Source: WTGA01 sp965214055 (GTDB lineage: Bacteria > Pseudomonadota > Gammaproteobacteria > Arenicellales > Poriferihabitantaceae). From it: DNA of 64,000 nucleotides. The position numbers and the translations under genes are program-made. Positions 1-10,400 of this stretch are shown here, in pieces (within the stretch, counting starts at the first letter, position 1; every line of letters begins with the position of its first letter). Location: positions 124,001-188,000 of the forward strand of contig OZ243931.1 of NCBI GenBank assembly GCA_965214055.1. The letters run 5' to 3'. The notes below the pieces were generated by a model. The model did not search any database. It had not been told where the DNA came from and saw nothing but the letters and a program-made list of their open reading frames with translations.

Positions 1-61
1 TTTCGCGCAATCCCGCTGACTGCAAGACCCGGACGTTGGTTTTGAACCCTGAACGGTCAGC

Positions 62-976
62 TCATCCATCCAGGAGGTTGTGGAACTCCAGAAAATCCCG
101 CATCATCCTTACGCATTCCTTTGGCTGTTCGAGTTGAAGCAGGTGCGTCGCCCCAGGAAGGAAATCATAATCTACGTGCAACAGGTGACCCAGGTCGACA
201 GTAGGAAGAAACGAATACGGCAGGGTGGGGTCAGCTCCAATGACTTTCGTCGGGCAGCGAAATTTCTCGAATTCCACCAGGACGGCGAAAGCCCTGGCAT
301 GGGTAAACACCTGTGCTTCGTAGTCTCGGGGACACCGCAATTCATACCCCCGCCCATTCGCGCAGGCACGAAGCGTGGAACTTGCGTACAGCTCAAAAGT
401 TCCGGGGACGACTCGGTTGAAGGTTGGAATATAGCGCAGAAAATCCACACATTCTTCGATGGACTCGAACCAATCCGTGCGGCGGAGGGTCATCTCGGTA
501 CAGCGTCTGGTGGCCACATCGAATTCCTCAGGGCGCTCATCCGGCTTGTACACCGGCGGGTCGAACAGAATACGTGCGGAAAATCCCGTACCATGGGTAG
601 GCGAGAGCAGTGTCGTCAGCGCCGAGATAGAGTGAAATACGCCGATTTTTCTCTTCCTGCCAAAACAGCGGTCTATGGCTTCGAGAATACGGTCGTGGTC
701 TTCCACGAAAGTCGGGATATTGTGTGCATTCTGGGAACTGACCGCGTTCCAGCCATGGTTTCTAAGATCATAGATGATGAGATCAAAATCTTCCGTGAGC
801 AAGGACCAGAACGGGTAGTAAAAGTCGGTCGCGAGACCGTTGCCGTGACAAAGGACGAGTCTGGGACCCGCCGTATTTCCATGGCGACGCAGGATAATTA
901 CAGTGCCATCCTCCATGCGGACTTCGTGGATGGAAACCGGTTCGGGGATTTTCCAGATTTTTTCTGAACCCGTCAT
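62..976 (-). CDS. alpha/beta hydrolase
   Basis: A 304-residue protein with the alpha/beta hydrolase layout. The oxyanion-hole segment is CHGNG (residues 43-47). The likely nucleophile is Ser116 in the sequence VFHSISAL, which departs from the usual G-x-S-x-G elbow because the flanking glycines are replaced. A C-terminal GATHLLQLEQP carries the probable catalytic His. There is no signal peptide, so it should be cytoplasmic. It is divergent from the giant polyketide synthase 450 bp away. That synthase has no thioesterase, so this hydrolase is a possible but unproven release enzyme. The substrate cannot be read from the sequence. The long plus-strand frame across it is antisense noise. Confidence 0.8.
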   Translation of the reverse strand: MTGSEKIWKIPEPVSIHEVRMEDGTVIILRRHGNTAGPRLVLCHGNGLATDFYYPFWSLLTEDFDLIIYDLRNHGWNAVSSQNAHNIPTFVEDHDRILEAIDRCFGRKRKIGVFHSISALTTLLSPTHGTGFSARILFDPPVYKPDERPEEFDVATRRCTEMTLRRTDWFESIEECVDFLRYIPTFNRVVPGTFELYASSTLRACANGRGYELRCPRDYEAQVFTHARAFAVLVEFEKFRCPTKVIGADPTLPYSFLPTVDLGHLLHVDYDFLPGATHLLQLEQPKECVRMMRDFLEFHNLLDG

Positions 977-1432
977 CAGCCGCCCGGTTTCCCCGGCGGG
1001 ACATCACCCAAAGCAAAGAGGCGCCCGCGACATACGGAAGTGAATAAATGCGGTGGATTGTCTGCTTGTTTCAATAGAAGTTACCACCCCTTTCACGGGA
1101 TTACCCTGTGATTATTTTTTAACTGGAGAAAAAAGGTAAATCAAAGAGGAAAGAAATATCCGGTCATTCCCGCCAGAACATGATTTTAGCCGAGTAGCGG
1201 TAAGATTGCTGATTTTTCTGCGGGCAGGTTTTCAGGGGAACCCGGGTCGGTCCTGCAAGGTGGCTACGGAAAAAAGCGCGGGCCCGGCATACGATGAAGA
1301 AGTGCCCGGTTGAATCCCGCACTGCTCGCCACGGCGGCCGGCCGGGCCCTTCTTAAAACGCGCTGTATCCTGAACCCGTTTCATGGTACATACTACTCCC
1401 ACAAAGTTAATTTTCGTAAGGCAGGTGGCCCC
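977..1432. other. intergenic region between divergent hydrolase and PKS genes
   Basis: A 456-bp gap between two divergently transcribed genes, so it should hold both promoters. It is AT-richer in the middle (about 1090-1170, with runs of A and T). I could not pick a convincing -35/-10 pair. An open frame runs upstream from the PKS to 1310, but its first 41 codons do not look like PKS sequence and I treat them as untranslated. Confidence 0.4.
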
Positions 1433-4400
1433 ATGAAACAACAGAGGAACTCAGATTTTTCCATGGAACCGAAACGGGATACCGGGACAAACCCGCCCGC
1501 CGAGCCCATCGCGGTCGTGGGGATGGCATGCCGATTTCCCGGCGCGCCCAGTATTTCGGCTTTTTGGGACCTGCTCGAATCCGGCGGAAACGCGGTCTCT
1601 GAAATCCTCCCGGGTTCGGGCAATCCACGTGTGGATGATCTTTTTTCGAATATCCCGAATCCGCCTGATGCTTGCCGTTACTGCTCCTATGTGGATGACA
1701 TTGACCAGTTTGACGCGGGATTCTTCCGTATATCGCCGGTGGAAGCCCGGTTTCTGGATCCACAACAACGAATGATGCTGGAAACCAGCTGGCAGGCCCT
1801 GGAAGACGCAGGGATCAATCCGGACCAACTGAAAGGCAGCCGTACCGGAGTCTATACCGGAATCAGCAACGACGAGTACAGGATGCTGGTCGTGGAGTCG
1901 GACAAACCCGCGGAGGCGGCCTCTTGCCTCTACGCCCTGAGCGGGACCAATTTGAACGGTACCAGCGGCCGGGTCTCTTTTGTTCTGGGCCTGATGGGAC
2001 CGGCGAAGGCGGTAGACGCCGCGTGCGCGTCGTCCCTGGTGTCGGTACACGACGCGGTATCAGACCTCCAGCAGGGCAAGACGGACCTGGCCATTGCGGG
2101 CGGGGTCCAGGCAATTCTGAACGGCCGGGTATTCGAACTTCGTGCGGATTCGATGATGCTCTCTTCGGATGGACAGTGCAAGGCGTTCGATGCGTCCGCG
2201 AATGGTTATGTCCGGGGCGAGGGCTGCGGGGTCGTCGTTCTCAAGCGGCTCCGGGAGGCGCAGGCGGATGGCGACCGGATCTGGGGAGTTATCCGGGGCT
2301 CGGCGGTCAATCATGGTGGAGCGAGCAGCGGACTGACGGTTCCGCACACCCCCGCATTGGAACAGGTGATCGAAGCGGCGCTTGCACAGGCTGGCATCGC
2401 TGCAGCGGAAGTAGATTACCTGGAGGCGCACGGGACGGGAACGTCGGTGGGGGACCCCATTGAGATCGATGCCGTCTCCGCCGTCTACGGCAGGAACCGC
2501 AGTGCCGGCTGCCCACTGCTTGTCGGTTCGGTGAAGACCAACGTCGGCCACCTGGAGTCCGCTGCGGGGATTGCCGGCCTAATCAAGGTCATGCTGGTTA
2601 TGCAGCGAAAAGTGATTCCGAAGCACCTGCACTTCCGGGACCCCAATCCGAGTATCAACTGGGATCAGCTTCCTTTGCACGTGACGTCATCCATGATGGA
2701 CCTTCCACAACGCGATGGGCGGCGGCGACTGGCGGGAATCAACTCGTTCGGGATATCCGGGACCAACGCTCACCTTATTGTGGAAGAATGCGATCCCCCG
2801 GACGGGGTGCCTTACGGACCACATCAGGTGGCAGGTTCTGCGCGGACCGTGAGGATATCGTTACCGTCGATCGTGAAAGATCTGCCGTTGCCGGAGAAAA
2901 AGTTCCGTCAGCGGATGACCCGTTTGCTGCCGCTGTCCGGCAAATCGGAGCGCGCACTTCGGGAACTTGCGGGGCGATATCTCACCTGGCTCAAAGAGCA
3001 AGCCGGGGAGCTTGCGGCGACATGCCCCGATTCCGGGGCGCTGCTCTCGGACATGGCCTGGACCGCCTGGGCCGGGCGAAGCCATTTCGACCATCGCGCG
3101 GGGGTGGTGTTCCACGATGCCGGGTCGTTACAAAACCGCCTGGAGAACCTGGTTGAATCGGGAAAAGGCGAAAGACAGCTTCCCAAAACCAGGGTGGCGT
3201 TCGCCTATACCGGACAGGGAAGCCAGTGGACCGGCATGGGAGCGGCGCTTTACGAAAGCGAGCCGGTAGTCCGGGCGGTTCTTGACCGCTGTGAAGAAGT
3301 TTTTCGTTCGGAAAGAGAGACCTCTTTGCTGGACGTGATGTTCCATGGGAAAGGAGAAGGAAAGCTCGACGACACGGCGTGGGAGCAGCCCGCCCTGTAC
3401 GCTCTCGGGTGCGCACTGACGGCGCTCTGGGAAAGTGTGGGGGTGTTTCCCGACGTGGTGGTGGGGCACAGCGTCGGGGAACTGGCCGCGGCGCAGGCGG
3501 CGGGAGTATACAGCCTGGAAGACGGGATGCGATTTGCCATCGTCCGGGGCGCTCTCCTGTCGTCGACCGCACCGGGGGCCATGTCCGCGGTGTTTGCTTC
3601 ACCGGAACAGGTGGGGCGGGTGGTGGAGGCGGTCAACGCGGCCTCTGCCGGAGTCGGGCTGGGCATTTCAGCAGACAACGGCAGCCACCAGGTGGTAAGC
3701 GGTCCGGTGGACCAGATTGAAAGCCTGTTGAAGCGTTGCGAATCTGAAGGATTTCGGGCAAGGCGGTTGAACACTGCCCGGGCATTTCACAGCGCACTGC
3801 TGGAGCCTGCCCTGGATGCACTGGAAGCCTCCCTGCATGGTGTGGAGATCAAGCCCCCCACCCTCACCGTGGTCAGCAACCTGACCGGACGGACAGTGGG
3901 AGCTGACCAGTCTCTGGACGGGGCCTACTGGAGGCGACATGCCCGGGAGGCAGTGGCATTTGCCAGGGGCGTCAGGACATTGGCGGAACTCGGGGTGGAC
4001 CTGGTAGTGGAAGTGGGTCCGCGCCCGCTGCTGGGTGCGATGGTGCTCTCGGTCTGGCCGGAGTCGGCACAAACCCCTGCACCGGCAGTCGTCCCGAGCC
4101 TGTGCCCACCATCCGCAGAGGCATCGGAGCCCACCCGGGGAGAGGATTTCATGACAGGCGTGGCCCAGGTGTACCAGGCGGGGCTTCCGATTCGTTTTGA
4201 GGGACTCTTCCCGGGGGAAGAGCGGCGACGCATCTCGATACCGGGTTATCCGTTCCAGCGCGAACGCTACTGGATCGGGACGACGAAGAGGCGGCGGCCG
4301 GGCACCGGACACCCCTTGCTGGGTAGCCGACACGAATCGGCCAGTGGTGAGGTCACGTACGAGACGGACATTTTCCCCTCGGACCCGGAGTGGATGAGCG

Positions 4401-7400
4401 ATCACCGGGTGTTCGGCCGGGTCATCGCACCGGCTGCGCTGTACGGGGCCATGGCCGCGTCTGCGGGCATTTTTGAAGGGAGTGGTGCAGTAATTGTCGA
4501 GGACATTCAGTTGCACAACGCCCTGGTCTTCACGGAGGAAGACCCCGGGGAAAGGACCGATGAAGAGAGCCGGCGGCTACAGGTTGTGCTCGGCTCTGCC
4601 GGGGACGCGGCATCGCGCCGTGTCCATATTTACAGCAAGGGAGGTGAAGAGGGATGGACGGTACACGTGGAGGGCCGTATTGCCCTGGGCACCCCGCTCC
4701 CGGAAAGCGGCGGACAGGTCGACCTGGATCGCCTGAAAGCCAGCCTGTCACCGGTAGATGTACCGAACTACTACCGCTCCCGGTCTGCTACGGGGATCGA
4801 CCTGGGTCCGTCGTTCCGCACGCTGGGCAGGGTCTGGTCCCGGCCGGGTGAGGCGTTGGGTGAAGTGTCTTTGCCGGAACCCGGCCGGAATGAACTCGAC
4901 ATTCACCCCCTTATGCTGGACGGCTGCTTCCAGTTGGTGGCAACGGCCCGAAACCCGGGCGGGGCCGAAGGCGAAACCACCTATTTGCCTTTTGGCTGGG
5001 AGCGGTTCTGGCTGACAGGACGGCTGCCGGAGAAAGTCATTTGTCACGTACGAATGGGTGAGGCTTCCCAGGGGGGGAAAGTCGAGGCCGACGAGCCGCC
5101 CGAAGTCCTGAGCGGTGAACTGCGCATCTACGACCCCGATGGGACCCTGCTCGGCGGGTTAAGCGGTTATACGGTGAAGCGCGCAACACGGGCAGCACTG
5201 CTCGCCACCGTCGAGGGCGTCCAGGGATTGCTCTATGAGGTTGTGTGGCGCGAGAACGCTCTTGCGCCAGGACTGGTGGCCGCAGATTTTCTCCCGTCCC
5301 CGAAAACCATCGCCGCCGGCTCGGGACTGCTCTCCGGCTACCTGGAGGAAGAAGGAGTCGGGCGCGACGACCGGAGTGCCCTGCTGTGGGATTTGGAGCG
5401 GTGGGCACGCTCCCGCGCGCTCGCGACCCTGGAGGAACTGGGGTGGAAACGCAAGGTGGGCGCGGGAATCGATCCGGAGGGTCTGCGGCAGCGCCTGGAG
5501 GTCGGAGAGGCACATAAGCGCCTGTTCCGCCGGATGCTGGAGATGCTGGCAAAATCCGGGGTGCTGGAAGAAAAGGATAGCGGTTTCGTGGTGAAGATCG
5601 GGACGGATGACCCGTTGCCGGATGAAATTCCGGACGACATCGAAAAGTTCGTTGCCGGGATGACCGAGCGCTACCCCCATGGCTCCATAGAAATCGGGCT
5701 GTTCAAGCGGTGTGGTGCTGGCCTGGCCAGGGTGCTTCGCTCTCAATCGGACCCACTGACGCTCCTGTTCAGCAGCGGTAATCCAACCCCGGCCGACCTG
5801 TACCTGAAAGCGCCGGTGGCGCGTGCAGCGAACCGGATATTGAAAGAAACCATTCAGGCGCTCGTATCCGGGCGGCCCGAAGGACGGCGCCTCAGGGTGA
5901 TTGAAATCGGGGCGGGGACCGGATCGGCAACCGCTGCCATCCTGCCGGAACTCCCGGAAGGACAGTTCGACTACCTGTATACGGATATCTCGGCCGGTTT
6001 TTTCGCGGAAGCGGAAGCAAGATTCGGCAGCGTGTTCATCGAATACCGTCCGCTGGATATCGAGAAAGATCCGATTGACCAGGGTTTTGATGCCAACGCC
6101 TATGACCTGCTGATCGCATCCAACGTGTTGCACGCGACGCCATATCTGGAGGAAACGCTGGCGCACTGCCGCAGGCTTCTCGCGCCATCGGGCCAGCTGG
6201 TCGCCCTTGAGAACCTCAGCGGCCAGGGCTGGATGGATCTGACTTTCGGGCAGTTGGATGGCTGGTGGCGGTTTGCGGACCACTACCGCCCCCACCACGC
6301 CCTGGCAGGCCCGGCAGTGTGGCGTCGCGCTCTCGGTGATGCGGGTTTCGGGGAAGTGGAAATCCTGGGAGTGGACGAATCGGACTTCACCGCATTCCCG
6401 GATAAGGGCGTAATCGTCGCACAGGGTCCGGCAGACGTATTGGAGCCCCCGGGGGTTTGGGTTCTGGCAGCCGACGACGGCGGCCTGGCCACTGGGCTGG
6501 CATCCGAACTGGCGGCCCGGAACCAGTCGGTCCTGGTGGTGGGGGAAGAGCCATCGAAACCCGGGGTACCGCGAACTGCTGGGGGAGGGGTCACCGTCGT
6601 GGCGGTGGAAATGGAGCAGCGCGAGTCCTGGTGTTCGCTGATACAGGACCTGCCCCCGGATGTGCCTTTCAACGGTGTTGTGCACCTTGTGGCACTGGAT
6701 GACCATGGTGCGGAAGCCACCAGTGAAGAAATTGCGAAGAACGTGAGGCGGGCGGGAGCGAGCGCGCTGGCGATGGTTCAGGGAATCTCCGATGCCAATG
6801 CGACCCCCGGGAGGGGCGTTTGGTTTCTCACGCGCGGAGCACAACTGTTGGAGCGGGAACCTACCGCAGGACTGGCCGGCGCGGCCCTGTGGGGATTCGG
6901 CAAGGCAGTGGCCATGGAAGCGTCGGAACTGCAATCGAGGATGATTGATCTGGATCCCGCAAAGACGGGGCCTGTACCCGACCTGGTCAACGAACTTTTG
7001 TATCCTGACCCCGAAAATCACATCGCATACCGATCTGGACGACGCCAGGTGGCACGCCTGGTCCGGGCAAATACCGAGACGGAGCGGCTGACCCTGCCGG
7101 ATGAATCCGCCTGGGTGCTGGCCCCGGACCCGGATGGCGTATTCGAGAAGCCTGGCATCAAGCCTCTGCCGCCGCGTCCCCTTGGGCCGAAAGAAGTCCG
7201 CGTCTCGGTCGAGGCCTCCGGGCTCAACTTCTGGGATGTATTTCGCTCACTCGGCTTCATTGAAGAAGGGAATCTGGGCAGGGAGATGTGCGGCCATGTG
7301 CTGGAGGTGGGGGCGGACACTTCATCCATCTGTGTCGGCGACCATGTGGTGGGATTGGGCTTCGGTGCATTCGCATCGGAAATGGTCACGAGGGAGGAAC

Positions 7401-10400
7401 TGGTAGCGCTCGCTCCACCGGGAATTTCAGTGACGAAACTCGCCACGGTGCCGAGTGCGTTCGTTTCCGCCGCATTGTCTTACGAGTTTTCCGGACTGAA
7501 GCGCGGGGAGCGGGTACTGATTCACGCCGGCGCGGGTGGTGTGGGGCTGGCGGCGATCCAGTTGGCGCAAGTGGCGGGAGCAGAAGTCTTTGCGACGGCG
7601 AGCGCACCGAAGCAGGCGTATCTTCGCTCGCTGGGGGTGGGGAATGTATTCGACAGCCGACAGACGGCGTTTGGGAAGGAAATCCTGGAAAAGACGGATG
7701 GCGCGGGCGTGGATGTGGTGCTGAACAGCCTGACGGGAGAAGGCTTCATCGACGCAAGTCTCTCCTGCCTGGCGAAAGGGGGTCGGTTCGTGGAGATGGC
7801 CAGGCGGGACATTCTGAGCGAGGAAGAGATGGCAGCGGCGCGTCCCGACGTCGCCTACGCCATCCTGGAGCTGGATGTGATGAAGAAAACCGTTCCAGCC
7901 CGGGTTGGAAGGGTCCTGCGGGACGTGACGGGGCGCATTGCAACGGGAGAGCTGAAACCACTCATCCACAGCCAGTGGCCGCTGGCTGAAGCGGGCGCCG
8001 CGTTAAGATTCATGCGGTCCGCCCGCCATCTCGGTAAAATCGTATTGACGGCACCGCCGCTCACGGGAGGCCGCCTGCGACAGGACCGAACCTACCTGGT
8101 CACCGGCGGCCTGGGCGGGATCGGTTGTGCAGTGGCGGACTGGCTTGCTGAATGTGGGGCGGGCGTGATCGTGCTGAATGGACGGCGACCCCCTGATCCG
8201 GCGGCCGAAGTGGTCATCAACTCGCTGCGCGAACGCGGGTTCACGGTGCGGGTGGAACTCGCGGATGTGGCGGATGCCCCTTCGGTGGATAAAATGCTGG
8301 CACGGATCGCCCGGGACCTGCCCCCACTGGGGGGCGTGATCCACAGCGTGGGGGTGCTGTCGGACGGCGCACTGACCAATCAGAGTTGGGAAAGGTTTGA
8401 GGAGGTGCTGTGGCCGAAGATATTGGGAGCCTGGCACCTGCACCGTGCAACCGTGGACCTCGACCTGGATCTTTTTATCCTCTTTTCCAGCCGGGTCGGC
8501 GTCATGGGCAATCCGGGCCAGACGAACCACGCTTCGGCCAATGCATTTCTGGATCAACTCGCCATCCATCGCCGGGCGCTGGGGCTTCCGGGACAAACCA
8601 TTGCGTGGGGCACCTGGTCAGAAATCGGCGAGGCAGCGGAACAACGCGAACGGATTGAACGGCCACGGGCGGTGCGCGGCGATCGCTGGTTCACCCCGCA
8701 GCAGGGGATCCGGGCATTCGACAGGCTGGTGCGCCAGGATGTCACAAATTCTGTCGTGATGTCCATAGACTGGCAGGTATTCGAAGAGGCCGTCAAGGAC
8801 CGTCCGCCGCTGCTGGAGGATCTGCTCTCCACCACTTCCGAGACCGAGGTCGATTCCCCTGCCCTGGCGAATGATCTGATCTCCCGTTTTCAGGGGGCAC
8901 CTACCGCCGAACGGGAGGGTTTGCTGGTGTCGTTCCTGCAGCAGGAATTGCAGGCGGTGTTGCGACTGCCCACAGTACCGGAGCCCACGGTGGGGTTTTT
9001 CGATCTGGGGATGGACTCGCTCATGGCCGTGGAACTGCGCAATCGTCTGAACCGTGCGTTTGCCGATGCCTATACGGCCTCGAATACGATGGTGTTCGAC
9101 TATCCGGACATCGCGGTGCTTGCCCGTCATCTGGCCACGGAACTCAGCGGAGTTAGCCCCGCACCCGTTTTGCAGGCACAGCCCGAACCGAAGCCGCAGT
9201 CGACGGGGCGGCCCGAGGAAGAGCAGATTGCGATTGTGGGCATGGCATGCCGATTCCCCGGCTCGCCGGATATTTCCACTTACTGGCGTCAACTCGAAGC
9301 AGGCACCGACGCGGTCGCGGAGGGACGGCGGGATTCCGGCCCCTGGAATGGCATTCTCGGAGACCCGGCCGCCGGGGAGGCCATCTACCGGCGAGGCGGG
9401 TTCGTCGATGGGCTCGATCAGTTCGATGCACGCTTCTTTGGAATCCGGCCCATCGAGGCGCGGATGATGGACCCGCGCCAAAGGCTGTTGCTTGAGACCA
9501 GCTGGCAGGCGCTCGAAGACGCCGGCATGGACCCCTCTGCACGCAAGGGCACCCGCACCGGGGTGTATGTTGGACTGGGCGCCAGCGAATACCGGGATCT
9601 GGTCGCTGGAAGTGGCCAGGACGACAGTTATCTCGGAACCGCCCCAAGTGTGACCGTCGGCCGGATTGCCTTTGCACTGGGCCTGATGGGACCCGCGGTG
9701 CCGCTGGACATGACCTGCGCATCTTCGCTGGTAGCGGTGCACCAGGCCGCTGCGGGCCTCCGGGGGGGAGAAGTCGACCTGGCTCTGGCCGGGGGAGTGC
9801 ACGCCGTACTCTCCCCCTCCATCACCCGGTTCATGTCGGAGTTCGGGATGCTGTCGAAGCAGGGGCAGTGCCGGACCTTCGATGCCGCTGCAGATGGCTT
9901 CGTGCGCGGCGAAGGCTGCGGAGTGGTGGTCTTGAAGCGGCTAAGCGATGCCAAAGCGGACGGTGACCTGATCTGGGGATTGGTGAAGGGCACCGCCGTG
10001 AACCAGAACGGAGCGAGTGCTGCGCTGACGGTGCCGAACGGTACCGCGCAAGAGCAGGTGCTCGAGGAGGCGCTTTCCCAGGCCGGAGTTCCCCCCTCGG
10101 AAGTGGATTACCTGGAAGTCCATGCAACGGGGTCCCCGTTGGGTGACCCGATCGAAGTCCGTGCAGCAGCAGCGGTGTACGGCAGGGGACGCGCGGCAGA
10201 CCGACCCCTCCTGCTTGGCACGGTGAAGACGAATATCGGTCATCTGGAGTCGGCAGCGGGCATCGCCGGCCTGATCAAGGTATTGCTGGCAATGAAGCAC
10301 GGAATCATTCCAAAACACCTGCACTTCCAGACCCCGAACCCGCATATGCCGTGGAATGAGCTTCCGGTGCGTGTGACCTCAGAGAAGATGGACTGGCCAC

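Noticed and set aside
80..967. 295-codon plus-strand frame over the alpha/beta hydrolase
   Set aside because: It is antisense to a frame with clear hydrolase motifs and has no recognisable protein pattern itself.
5159..7021. 620-codon minus-strand frame inside the PKS
   Set aside because: Long antisense frames are expected opposite GC-rich genes; the PKS methyltransferase and DH regions on the plus strand are unmistakable.
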